From contig NZ_BLAJ01000008.1 of NCBI RefSeq assembly GCF_009176305.1, positions 79,665 through 143,664 of the forward strand: a stretch of DNA of 64,000 nt. Direction: 5' to 3'. The notes beneath the pieces are model-generated. The model was not told the DNA's origin. It saw only the letters and a list, made by a program, of their open reading frames with translations, and did not search any database. Source of the stretch: Martinezella dioscoreae (GTDB lineage: Bacteria; Pseudomonadota; Alphaproteobacteria; Rhizobiales; Rhizobiaceae). Each line of letters starts with the position of its first letter. The first letter of the stretch is position 1. Of the stretch, positions 36,794 to 44,836 are shown piece by piece. The translations under genes were made by a program, and so were the position numbers.

Positions 36794-37495
36794 ATGACGA
36801 CCCAGCCGAACATAGCAGCCGTTGCCTTTCTGATTGCCGATCCCACGCGGGCGGCCATATTGTCGGCGCTCCTCGATGGCCGGGCGCGGCCAGCCGGCGA
36901 GCTCGCCCATGCGGCCGGCGTGACGGCACAGACAGCCAGTTCGCATCTCGGTAAATTATTGGCCGGCGAGCTGCTGGCCGTGGAAGCCGAGGGGCGGCAT
37001 CGATATTACCGTCTCGCCGGTTCCCATGTCGCGCTGGCGCTCGAGACCCTCGCCTCCATCGGTCCGGCGCAATCCGTGCGAAGAAAGCCGTTGACCCGGG
37101 ATGCGCGGAAGCTTCGGTTCGCGCGTTGCTGCTATGATCATCTAGCCGGCCGCGTTGGGATCGCCCTAACCCATGGATTGGTGGAGCAGGGGTTCCTTGT
37201 CGCGGCCGAAAAGAAGCGGTTCGAACTCACGCCTGATGGTGCGAAGTGGTTCGACCGCATGGGCATGAACACGGCCAGCATCAGACCCACGCGCCATGGG
37301 CTTGCCCGGCAATGCCTCGATTGGACGGAGAGAGAACATCATCTTGCTGGACCGCTTGGCGTTCATTTGACCAAGTTCCTCTTGGCGAAGGGTTGCATAC
37401 GACGGGCGCCTTCGTCCCGGGCCGTTGACGTCACGCCGAAAGGTTGGAAGGTGTTGAAGGAGCATTTCGGCATTGACGAGCAAGCCTTGCTCTGA
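36794..37495 (+). CDS. ArsR-family transcriptional regulator
   Basis: A 233-residue protein. Residues about 5-85 are an ArsR winged helix (FLIADPTRAAILSALLDGRA; GVTAQTASSHLGKLLAGELL; GRHRYYRLAG). The extra C-terminal region (about 100-233) contains two stretches like winged-helix wings (FELTPDGAKWFDRMGM and VDVTPKGWKVLKEHFG), as in the longer DUF-type ArsR proteins. No classic metal-binding Cys pair is seen apart from ARCCYDH. It likely represses itself and the divergent phosphoesterase through the palindrome at 36721-36744. The signal is unknown. Confidence 0.9.
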   Translation: MTTQPNIAAVAFLIADPTRAAILSALLDGRARPAGELAHAAGVTAQTASSHLGKLLAGELLAVEAEGRHRYYRLAGSHVALALETLASIGPAQSVRRKPLTRDARKLRFARCCYDHLAGRVGIALTHGLVEQGFLVAAEKKRFELTPDGAKWFDRMGMNTASIRPTRHGLARQCLDWTEREHHLAGPLGVHLTKFLLAKGCIRRAPSSRAVDVTPKGWKVLKEHFGIDEQALL

Positions 37496-37540
37496 CGGGC
37501 GCTCTCCCGCATTGACTTCATTTCGACAATGGATGATTTT

Positions 37541-37562
37541 GGTACGCCATATTATGGTATCC
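37541..37562 (+). promoter_or_regulatory. Candidate GntR operator, site 1
   Basis: The sequence has CCATA-T-TATGG (37547-37557) embedded in TATTATGGTATCC (37550-37562), ending 19 bases before the regulator ATG. TATTATGG with a following GTAT/GCAT element recurs at 39341-39354 (reverse) and 39517-39530. It is a candidate autoregulatory site for the GntR protein. Confidence 0.6.
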
Positions 37563-37581
37563 GAAGATCGAGGGTCTGGAA

Positions 37582-38277
37582 ATGAATGACGATGCGCATG
37601 GCGCCGCGATTCGCGTGGAGCGTCCGACGAAGACGTTGCGGGAGCTCGCCCTCGACAAGGTGCGAGAGGCGATCATCAGCGGCTATTTCCGCCCGGGCGA
37701 CCGCCTGGTCGAACGCGATCTTTGCGCTCAGCTCGGCGTCAGCCGCACGATCGTGCGCGAGGTGCTGCGCCATCTCGAATCCGAAGGCCTCGTCGCCAAC
37801 CTTCCGAACAAGGGGCCGATCGTCGCGCAGCTCAATCATGACGAAGCCAAGCAGATCTACGAGATCCGCGCCGCGCTCGAAGGGATGGCGGCACGGCTTT
37901 GCGCCGAGCAGAACAACCCCGCGATCGCGGATGCACTGGACAAGTCGCTCGAGGACATAAGGCATAGCTACCGCGAGAAGGACATGGCCGGTGTGCTCGC
38001 CCACACATCGTCGTTCTATCAGACGCTGTTCAGCATGGTCGACCGCCATGTGGCCTGGGGCGTCGTCAACCTTCTGACCGTGCGCATCAATCACCTGCGC
38101 TCCATGACGATCAAGACGCAAGATCGCGATGTTCAAGGACCCGCGCAGATGGCGCGTATCGTCGATGCTATCAGGCGCGGCGACGGCGACGGCGCCTATC
38201 AGGCGGCGATGGATCATGTCGCCAGCGCAAGCGCCATCGCCCAGGCCGTGCTTTCCGGGCGGCAGCCGATCGATTGA
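37582..38277 (+). CDS. GntR-family regulator, FadR (FCD) subfamily
   Basis: A 231-residue protein. The winged helix is at about residues 15-80 (LRELALDKVREAIISGYFRP; LVERDLCAQLGVSRTIVREV; LRHLESEGLVANLPNKGPIV). The FCD ligand domain follows (EAKQIYEIRAALEGMAARLC, then AHTSSFYQTLFSMV with metal-ligand His candidates, and DGAYQAAMDHVASAS). FCD domains bind a metal and a carboxylate. It stands at the head of a large catabolic and transport block (38293-48712), and operator-like motifs lie before its own gene and before the 39561 operon. Confidence 0.93.
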   Translation: MNDDAHGAAIRVERPTKTLRELALDKVREAIISGYFRPGDRLVERDLCAQLGVSRTIVREVLRHLESEGLVANLPNKGPIVAQLNHDEAKQIYEIRAALEGMAARLCAEQNNPAIADALDKSLEDIRHSYREKDMAGVLAHTSSFYQTLFSMVDRHVAWGVVNLLTVRINHLRSMTIKTQDRDVQGPAQMARIVDAIRRGDGDGAYQAAMDHVASASAIAQAVLSGRQPID

Positions 38278-38292
38278 TTTCCCAAGAAGGCC

Positions 38293-39210
38293 ATGAAGAT
38301 GCCGGCTTCCTCTTCCTTTCTCGGCTTCCCGGACCGCCTCGATGACGGTGGTCCGCCGCGTGTGGTGATCTTCGGCGCGGGTCACGGCAGTACCTATCCC
38401 GGCAGGGACAGCAGCGGGCATGCCTTGTCGGCGGAAGCTATCCGGGACGCCAGCCAGGATGACGCCGGCTTAGTCGATCACTGGGATTTCGATCTCGGCG
38501 GCCCGTTGTTTGCTGGTAAGCCCGCTTGCTGCGTCGACGTCGGAAACGTCGAGACTGTCATGCACGACAATGCCGGCAACCGCGATCGGATCGAGGCAAG
38601 GACGCGCGGCGTGCTTGCATTGCCGGCCATTCCGATCCTGCTTGGCGGCGATTGTTCCGTCACGATCCCGTTCATCGCCGGCTTTGCGGATGAGGGGCCG
38701 GTCTGGATCTTGCAGATCGATGCCCATATCGACTGGCGCGACACGCTGCATGGCGAGCGCTACGGCTATTCAAGCCCGATGCGGCGGGTAAGCGAGATGC
38801 CGCATGTCGCCGGAATGGTGCAGGTCGGCCTGCGTGGCGTCGGCAGTGCCCGCCCTTCGGATATCGAGACAGCGCAACGCTATGGCAGCCGCTTTGTCAC
38901 GGCCCGCGAGATCCATGCCCAAGGGGTCGAGGCCGCTCTCCGGCACATTCCGAAGGGTGCTCGGGTCGTTGTCACCTTGGATTGCGACAGCATCGATCCC
39001 GGCATCATGCCGGCCGTGGCGGCTCGCACGCCCGGCGGCCTCACCTATACGCAGATCATCGACCTGATCGCCGGCCTCGGCCGGCGGGCTGACATCGCGG
39101 GTTTTGATCTGGTGGAGCTCTATCCTCCCGCCGATATCGACGGCCTTTCGGCCCTGACCGCCGCGCGCATTGTCGTCAATGTGATCGGCGCCCTCATCCG
39201 CCAGGGCTAA
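38293..39210 (+). CDS. Ureohydrolase (agmatinase/arginase family) with altered metal motif
   Basis: A 305-residue protein of the arginase/agmatinase fold; it would cleave a guanidino group to urea and an amine. DAHIDWRD (residues 143-150) and DCDSIDPG (230-237) carry the standard manganese ligands, and E275 in DLVELYPP matches the guanidinium-binding Glu. However the first motif, normally GGDHS, reads GGDCS at 118-122, so a manganese-ligand His is replaced by Cys. Substrate is likely not agmatine. The start may be the ATG at 38293 or, better spaced from AAGAAGG, the ATG at 38299; numbering here uses the first. It follows the GntR gene by 15 bases. Confidence 0.87.
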   Translation: MKMPASSSFLGFPDRLDDGGPPRVVIFGAGHGSTYPGRDSSGHALSAEAIRDASQDDAGLVDHWDFDLGGPLFAGKPACCVDVGNVETVMHDNAGNRDRIEARTRGVLALPAIPILLGGDCSVTIPFIAGFADEGPVWILQIDAHIDWRDTLHGERYGYSSPMRRVSEMPHVAGMVQVGLRGVGSARPSDIETAQRYGSRFVTAREIHAQGVEAALRHIPKGARVVVTLDCDSIDPGIMPAVAARTPGGLTYTQIIDLIAGLGRRADIAGFDLVELYPPADIDGLSALTAARIVVNVIGALIRQG

Positions 39211-39560
39211 CGGCCGCGAAAATCTCGCCATATGAGGAGCCGGCTTGCGCCACGTCGGACGATGCGAGAAGCCGTCACGCCCCATCAAATTGTCGTTTGC
39301 CTCCCGGAGCGGGTTGACACTGGCACGCCTTCGGTGTGACGGTATACCATAATAACGAATACGGACGCGGAACATCGGCGGCTTAAGATCCGCGGCGACA
39401 AGCATCGCTTTCGCGGGCACCTTTCTCTGCCCCTCCATAAGCTACTGATAGAGTTGATTATTTCTGACAACGGCAGGTTTTTTAGTCCGGTCGCTCGAAG
39501 CTGCTTGACAGTTCAGTATTATGGCATACCATCATATGTAATCCTAGACGAGAGCGAGCC
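39211..39560. promoter_or_regulatory. 350-bp regulatory region with two inverted operator copies
   Basis: No gene is visible. GGTATACCATAATA (39341-39354) is the reverse complement of TATTATGGTATACC, and TATTATGGCATACC (39517-39530) differs from that by one base. A promoter with -35 TTGACA (39505-39510) and -10-like TACCAT (39527-39532), spacer 16, is overlapped by the second copy, so the GntR protein would block RNA polymerase here. The operon begins at 39561. Confidence 0.65.
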
Positions 39561-40163
39561 ATGAGCCTTCAGATCCGAAAAACCGTCCTGCAGATCGAAA
39601 CGACGCTTGTTGAAGGGGGTAGGGCAGCGGCCACGCCGTTGAAGCTCTTCTCGGCATGCGCGATCGTCAAAAACCCTTGGGCTGGTCGTGGCTTCGTCGC
39701 GGATCTGAAGCCCGAGATTCATGCCGCGGCACCCGTTCTCGGCGAACTGCTCACCAAGATGATCATCGATGCGGTCGGATCGGGCGAGGCCGTCGAGGCT
39801 TACGGCAAATCCGCCGTCGTCGGTCTCGATGGCGAGATCGAGCATGCATCCGCGCTGATCCACACTCTTCGCTTCGGCAATCATTATCGCCATGCCGTCG
39901 GCGCCAAATCCTATCTCGCCTTCTGCAACACGCGCGGACCGGCCAATGCGCCGATCATGATCCCGCTCATGGACAAGAATGACGAAGGTCGCCGCTCGCA
40001 TTATCTGACAATCCAGACGTCGATACCCGATGCACCGGCCGCCGACGAAATCGTCATCGCGCTTGGTGCCTCGATCGGTGGTCGGCCGCATCATCGCATC
40101 GGCGATCGCTATCAGGATCTTAAGGATCTGGGACAGGACGTCTCCAATCCGGCCGGCGTTTAA
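39561..40163 (+). CDS. AA_synth family protein (PF06684)
   Basis: A 200-residue protein matching the so-called amino acid synthesis family: start IRKTVLQIETTLVEGGRAAA, middle KNPWAGRGFVADLKPEIHAA, and GKSAVVGLDGEIEHASALIH. Despite the family name, no reaction is established; structures of members show a small compact fold that may bind a ligand. It is the first gene of the operon at 39561-48712, 16 bases ahead of an alpha/beta hydrolase, with an operator-covered promoter upstream. That position suggests a role in breakdown of the imported compound. Confidence 0.85.
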   Translation: MSLQIRKTVLQIETTLVEGGRAAATPLKLFSACAIVKNPWAGRGFVADLKPEIHAAAPVLGELLTKMIIDAVGSGEAVEAYGKSAVVGLDGEIEHASALIHTLRFGNHYRHAVGAKSYLAFCNTRGPANAPIMIPLMDKNDEGRRSHYLTIQTSIPDAPAADEIVIALGASIGGRPHHRIGDRYQDLKDLGQDVSNPAGV

Positions 40164-40179
40164 GAGATTGGGCGTCTGG

Positions 40180-41025
40180 ATGCCGGCGATGGAAACGATG
40201 GATCAGAACAAGGCCGATCTTCTGAATGTGGGAGGCTTGCCTCGCAAGCACACGGCGCGCGGCACAGCCTATCATGAAGTCGGCAAAGGTGAGCCGCTGG
40301 TGCTGATCCATGGTGTGGGCATGCGGCTTGAAGCCTGGATGCCACAGATCGAGGCTTTTTCCAGAAGCCATCGCGTCATCGCCGTCGATATGCCGGGTCA
40401 TGGGGAAAGCGTTGGTTTGCCTCCGGGCAGCAAGCTGGAGGTCTTTGTCGCCTGGTTCGGCGGCTTTCTCGATGAGATGGCGTTCAGTGAGGTCAATGTC
40501 GCCGGCCATTCGATGGGCGCGCTCGTTGCCGGAGGGGCCGCCGCCACCTTCGGTGAGCGGATCAAGAGGGTCGCCTATCTCAATGGCGTCTATCGGCGCG
40601 ATCCCGAGGCCAAGGCGGCCGTGCTGGCACGCGCAGCCGCGATACCGATTTCAGGTGTCGACAAGGAGGGCCCGCTGCAGCGTTGGTTCGGCGATGATGC
40701 TCGAAGTGAAGTCGGGCGGGAACTCACGCGGAACTGGTTGAGCCTTGTCGATCCGAAAGCCTATGCCACGGCCTATGCGGCTTTCGCCGGTGGCGATGAG
40801 ACCTATGCCGATCGCTGGCCCGATGTCGGGGCACCGGCCTTGTTCCTGACGGGATCCGACGATCCGAACTCGACGCCACGGATGGCGGAGGAGATGGCGG
40901 CGGCGGCACCCAAAGGCTGGGCACGGATCGTCGAAGGGCACCGCCATATGGTGAACCTGACCGCGCCAGTTATCGTCAATGAGCTGCTTGCCGAGTGGCT
41001 TTCATGCGGGGAGGACGCAAGATGA
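40180..41025 (+). CDS. Alpha/beta hydrolase
   Basis: A 281-residue hydrolase. Oxyanion motif LIHGVGMRLEAW (residues 42-53), nucleophile elbow GHSMGA with S111, acid Asp in LTGSDDPN and His in VEGHRHMVNL give a complete triad. It would cleave an ester, thioester, amide or C-C bond of a pathway intermediate. ATGs at 40180, 40189 and 40198 are all possible starts. Its stop overlaps the next start (ATGA). Confidence 0.9.
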   Translation: MPAMETMDQNKADLLNVGGLPRKHTARGTAYHEVGKGEPLVLIHGVGMRLEAWMPQIEAFSRSHRVIAVDMPGHGESVGLPPGSKLEVFVAWFGGFLDEMAFSEVNVAGHSMGALVAGGAAATFGERIKRVAYLNGVYRRDPEAKAAVLARAAAIPISGVDKEGPLQRWFGDDARSEVGRELTRNWLSLVDPKAYATAYAAFAGGDETYADRWPDVGAPALFLTGSDDPNSTPRMAEEMAAAAPKGWARIVEGHRHMVNLTAPVIVNELLAEWLSCGEDAR

Positions 41026-41957
41026 CGGCACAAGATTTCGATCCAAGGGCGCTGCGCGACGCCTTCGGCGCGTTTCCGACGGGCGTGACGGTCGTCACCG
41101 CGCGCGATCAGGCTGGTCTGCCGATCGGCTTTACGGCGAATTCCTTCACGTCGGTATCGCTTGAGCCGCCGCTTCTTCTTGTTTGCCTCGCCAAGACCTC
41201 GCGTAATTTCGCGGCCATGACGAGCGCGAAGCACTTTGCCATCAATGTACTCTCGGAGACGCAGAAGGCCGTCTCCAACACCTTTGCCCGACCCGTTGAA
41301 GACCGGTTTGCCGCCGTCGAGTGGACTTCCGGGGCGGATGGTTGTCCGATCCTCGCCGATGTCGCCGCCTGGTTCGAATGTGCCATGAGCGAAGTGATCG
41401 AAGCAGGCGATCACGTTGTCCTGATGGGACGTATCGTCTCGTTCGACAATAGCGGCCGCAATGGGCTGGGCTATGCCCGTGGCGGCTATTTCACCCCGAT
41501 CCTGGCGAGCAAGGCGGTCTCCGCTGCGGCGGAGGGCAATATCGAGCTGGGTGCCGTTCTCGAGCGCGACGGCGAGATCCTGCTGCTCGGGGACGATGTT
41601 CTGGCTCTTCCCAATTGCGAGGGCAGGGAGGGCAGCCCCGCCGATATTCTCGGTCAGTATTTACGGACGCTGACCGGCCTTACCGTGACCGTCGGCTTTC
41701 TCTATTCCGTCTATGAAGGCAGGAGCGATGGCAAGCATCACATCGTCTATCGGGCCTTTGCTTCACAAGGTGAGCCGCGCGAGGGCCGGTTCCTCAAGCC
41801 GGATGCGCTCAAGACCGCGCATTTCAAGACCAGCTCCACGGCCGATATCGTCTCCCGCTTCGCGCTGGAAAGCCAGATCGGCAATTTCGGGGTCTATTTT
41901 GGCGACGAGACCTCCGGCATGGTGCGACCGGTTTCCGGAAAGGCGGTGCGGGCATGA
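41022..41957 (+). CDS. Flavin reductase with C-terminal Nudix-like extension
   Basis: A 311-residue protein. Residues about 8-160 are a HpaC/flavin-reductase-like FMN-binding domain (LRDAFGAFPTGVTVVTARDQ; GFTANSFTSVSLEPPLLLVC; AVSNTFARPVEDRFAAVEW). Partner reductases are usually about 170 residues, so the remaining 140 are extra. That part (IELGAVLERDGEILLLGDDV; SPADILGQYLRTLTGLTVTV; GFLYSVYEGRSDGKHHIVYR) has the order of a Nudix fold, though the Nudix box GX5EX7REUXEEXGU is not clearly present. It would supply reduced flavin to the luciferase-like monooxygenase encoded next. GGGGAGG precedes ATG 41022. Confidence 0.87.
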   Translation: MTAQDFDPRALRDAFGAFPTGVTVVTARDQAGLPIGFTANSFTSVSLEPPLLLVCLAKTSRNFAAMTSAKHFAINVLSETQKAVSNTFARPVEDRFAAVEWTSGADGCPILADVAAWFECAMSEVIEAGDHVVLMGRIVSFDNSGRNGLGYARGGYFTPILASKAVSAAAEGNIELGAVLERDGEILLLGDDVLALPNCEGREGSPADILGQYLRTLTGLTVTVGFLYSVYEGRSDGKHHIVYRAFASQGEPREGRFLKPDALKTAHFKTSSTADIVSRFALESQIGNFGVYFGDETSGMVRPVSGKAVRA

Positions 41958-42994
41958 AATTCTCTCTCTTCGTTCACATGGAGCGCCTCGACGCGAACCA
42001 GACGCATAAGAGCCTCTATGAGGAGTTCGTCGCGCTGTGCGAGATCGCCGACAAGGGCGGCATGCACGCGATCTGGACGGGCGAGCATCATGGGATGGAT
42101 TTCACCATCGCGCCCAATCCCTTTGTGACCATCGCTGATCTGGCGCGGCGCACATCGCGGGTAAGGCTTGGCACCGGAACGGTAATCGCGCCCTTCTGGC
42201 ATCCGATCAAGCTTGCCGGCGAGGCCGCCATGGCCGACATCATCTGCGACGGCAGGCTCGATATCGGCATTGCCCGCGGCGCCTATTCCTTTGAATATGA
42301 GCGATTGTTGCCGGGTCTCGACGCCTGGGGCGCTGGTCAGCGCATGCGCGAGCTGATCCCGGCTGTCAAAGGCATCTGGCAGGGGGATTACGCCCATGAG
42401 GGCGAGTTCTTCAAATTCCCGCCGACCACCTCGGCGCCAAAGCCGCTGCAGCAGCCCAATCCGCCGATCTGGGTTGCCGCGCGCGACCCGAATTCGCATG
42501 AATTCGCCGTCGCTAATGGCTGTAATGTCCAGGTGACGCCGCTCTGGCAAGGTGACGATGAAGTCGAGGCGCTGATGGGGCGGTTCAATGACGCCTGCGC
42601 CAAGAACCCGGACATCGAGCGACCGAAGATCATGCTCCTGCGTCATACCTATGTCGGCTCGTCCGAGGATGACATCGCGCAGGCCGCCCATGAGCTCAGC
42701 GTCTATTACAACTACTTCTTCGCCTGGTTCAAGAACGAGAAGCCGATCCATCAGGGCCTGATCGAGCGCATCCCGGAAGAAGACATTCGCGCCAATCCCA
42801 TGCTGTCGGATGCGGTCATGCGCAGCAATAACGTCGTCGGCGATGCCCAAACCGTGATTGCCCGACTGAAGGCCTATCAGGCGATGGGCTACGACGAATA
42901 TTCCTTCTGGATCGACACCGGCATGTCGTTCGAGCGCAAGAAGGCATCGCTCGAACGCTTCATCGCCGAGGTCATGCCGGCATTTGCGGAGTGA
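41954..42994 (+). CDS. Luciferase-like (LLM) flavin-dependent monooxygenase
   Basis: A 346-residue bacterial-luciferase-type TIM-barrel enzyme: MKFSLFVHMERLDANQTHKS at the start, AIWTGEHHGMDFTIAPNPFV with the family EHH motif at about residues 40-60, TSRVRLGTGTVIAPFWHPIK, and GRLDIGIARGAYSFEYERLL. It uses reduced FMN and O2, supplied by the reductase just upstream (four-base overlap), to oxidise a carbon, nitrogen or sulfur site. Followed by an aldehyde dehydrogenase, it fits an oxidative cleavage or dealkylation that yields an aldehyde. Confidence 0.93.
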   Translation: MKFSLFVHMERLDANQTHKSLYEEFVALCEIADKGGMHAIWTGEHHGMDFTIAPNPFVTIADLARRTSRVRLGTGTVIAPFWHPIKLAGEAAMADIICDGRLDIGIARGAYSFEYERLLPGLDAWGAGQRMRELIPAVKGIWQGDYAHEGEFFKFPPTTSAPKPLQQPNPPIWVAARDPNSHEFAVANGCNVQVTPLWQGDDEVEALMGRFNDACAKNPDIERPKIMLLRHTYVGSSEDDIAQAAHELSVYYNYFFAWFKNEKPIHQGLIERIPEEDIRANPMLSDAVMRSNNVVGDAQTVIARLKAYQAMGYDEYSFWIDTGMSFERKKASLERFIAEVMPAFAE

Positions 42995-42999
42995 ACGCC

Positions 43000-44463
43000 A
43001 TGCAGCGCTTCCAGTATTACATCGGCGGCGAATTTCTGGATGGGGAAGCCCGCTTCCAGAGCATCGATCCCGCGACTGGCGACGTCTGGGCAGAAATGCC
43101 GGAAGCGCGGGAGGCTGATGTCGACCGCGCCGTCGATGCCGCCGAAAAGGCGCTTTACGAAGGCCCCTGGGCAAAGTTGACGGCGACGCAGCGTGGCAAG
43201 CTTCTCTACAGGCTCGCAGATCTCGTCGCGGCCAATGCGCGGAAACTTGCCGAACTGGAGACGCTCGACACCGGCAAGATCATCCGCGAGACCTCGGCGC
43301 AGATCGCCTATGTCGCCGACTATTATCGCTACTATGCCGGCATCGCCGACAAGATCGAGGGCTCCTACCTGCCGATCGACAAACCGGACATGGATGTCTG
43401 GCTGCGCCGCGAGCCAGTCGGCGTCGTAGCCATGGTCGTGCCCTGGAATAGTCAGCTTTTTCTCTCGGCGGTGAAGATCGGACCGGCACTCGCCGCCGGC
43501 TGCACCATGGTCGTCAAGGCGTCCGAAGATGGTCCGGCGCCGTTACTGGAATTCGCGCGCCTGGTTCATGAAGCCGGCTTTCCGGCCGGCGTCGTCAACA
43601 TCATCACCGGTTTCGGCCCTTCTTGCGGCGCGGTACTCGGGCGGCACCCCAAGGTCGCGCATATCGCCTTTACCGGCGGACCGGAGACGGCACGCCATGT
43701 CATCCGCAATTCGGCCGAGAACCTTGCTTCGACCTCCTTGGAACTGGGCGGCAAATCACCCTTCATCGTCTTTGCCGATGCCGATCTCGAGAGCGCCGCG
43801 AATGCGCAAGTCGCCGGCATTTTCGCGGCAACTGGTCAAAGCTGCGTTGCCGGCTCGCGGCTGATCGTCGAGGCCAGCGTCAAGGATGCCTTTCTGTCGA
43901 TCCTCAAGCGCAAGGCCGAGGCGATCCGCATCGGTTCACCGCTCGACATGGCGACCGAGGTCGGCCCGCTAGCTACGAAGCGCCAGCAGGACCATGTGGC
44001 CGCTCTCCTCGAGAAATCCATTGCGAGCGGCGCTCGGCGGATCACCGGTGGCCAAAAGCCAGACGGCGTGGGTTATTACTTCCCGCCGACGATCCTCGAT
44101 TGCGATGGCGTCAACTCGCCGTCATTGGCCGAGGAATTCTTCGGGCCGGTTCTGTCGGTTGTCTCGTTCGAGAGCGAGGCAGAAGCCTTGAGGCTTGCAA
44201 ACGATACCCGCTACGGCCTGGCATCCGGTGTCTTCACCCAGAATCTCACACGCGCCCATCGCCTGATGAAGGGCATCCGCGCCGGCGTCGTCTGGGTCAA
44301 TACCTATCGCGCGGTATCGCCTATCGCGCCCTTCGGCGGCTTCGGCCTTTCCGGCCATGGCAGGGAAGGCGGGCTTGCGGCGGCGCTCGATTATACGCGC
44401 ACCAAGACGATCTGGCTGCGCACATCGGACGATCCGATTCCCGATCCCTTCGTCATGAGATGA
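43000..44463 (+). CDS. NAD(P)-dependent aldehyde dehydrogenase
   Basis: A 487-residue ALDH of full length. VPWNSQLFLSAVKIGPALAA gives the catalytic Asn, FTGGPETARHV the cofactor loop, LELGGKSPFIV the general-base Glu, and GQSCVAGSRL the catalytic Cys. ATG at 43000 has GGAG eight bases upstream; a GTG at 42991 overlapping the monooxygenase stop is also possible. It oxidises the aldehyde expected from the preceding monooxygenase step to a carboxylate. It is followed directly by a NIPSNAP gene. Confidence 0.94.
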   Translation: MQRFQYYIGGEFLDGEARFQSIDPATGDVWAEMPEAREADVDRAVDAAEKALYEGPWAKLTATQRGKLLYRLADLVAANARKLAELETLDTGKIIRETSAQIAYVADYYRYYAGIADKIEGSYLPIDKPDMDVWLRREPVGVVAMVVPWNSQLFLSAVKIGPALAAGCTMVVKASEDGPAPLLEFARLVHEAGFPAGVVNIITGFGPSCGAVLGRHPKVAHIAFTGGPETARHVIRNSAENLASTSLELGGKSPFIVFADADLESAANAQVAGIFAATGQSCVAGSRLIVEASVKDAFLSILKRKAEAIRIGSPLDMATEVGPLATKRQQDHVAALLEKSIASGARRITGGQKPDGVGYYFPPTILDCDGVNSPSLAEEFFGPVLSVVSFESEAEALRLANDTRYGLASGVFTQNLTRAHRLMKGIRAGVVWVNTYRAVSPIAPFGGFGLSGHGREGGLAAALDYTRTKTIWLRTSDDPIPDPFVMR

Positions 44464-44468
44464 GACCG

Positions 44469-44783
44469 ATGTTTTACGAGATCCGCACCTACCGGCTGAA
44501 GAACGGCACGACCCCGCAATATCTGAAGGTGGTGGAAGAGGAAGGGATTGCCATCCAAAAGGCCCATCTCGGCGATCTGGTCGGCTACTTCTACTCGGAA
44601 ATCGGTGTCATCAACGAGATCGTGCACATCTGGGCCTATGCAAGCCTCGACGATCGCGAGGCCCGGCGCGGGCGGCTGGCCGCCGACCCCAAATGGCAGG
44701 CCTTCCTGCCGAAGATCCGCGACCTGATCGAACAAGCGGAAAACAAGATCATGAAGCCCGCCGGTTTCTCCCCATTGGGATGA
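44469..44783 (+). CDS. NIPSNAP-domain protein
   Basis: A 104-residue protein that is all NIPSNAP domain: MFYEIRTYRLKNGTTPQYLK at the start and VGYFYSEIGVINEIVHIWAY in the middle, a dimeric alpha/beta-barrel fold. The start may be ATG 44469 or ATG 44460 overlapping the ALDH stop; the family usually begins with MxYEIRTY, favouring 44469. NIPSNAP proteins often sit in catabolic operons without known activity. It ends the enzyme part of the operon, 53 bases before the transporter genes. Confidence 0.88.
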   Translation: MFYEIRTYRLKNGTTPQYLKVVEEEGIAIQKAHLGDLVGYFYSEIGVINEIVHIWAYASLDDREARRGRLAADPKWQAFLPKIRDLIEQAENKIMKPAGFSPLG

Positions 44784-44836
44784 ACGGCGGGTGCGTAAGG
44801 CATGCCTCTAAAAACCGAAAACAAGGACAAGGGAAC

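Noticed and set aside
39285..39470. Small minus-strand open frame (61 codons) in the operator region before the AA_synth gene
   Set aside because: It covers one of the repeated operator motifs, has no ribosome-binding site and no recognisable protein features.
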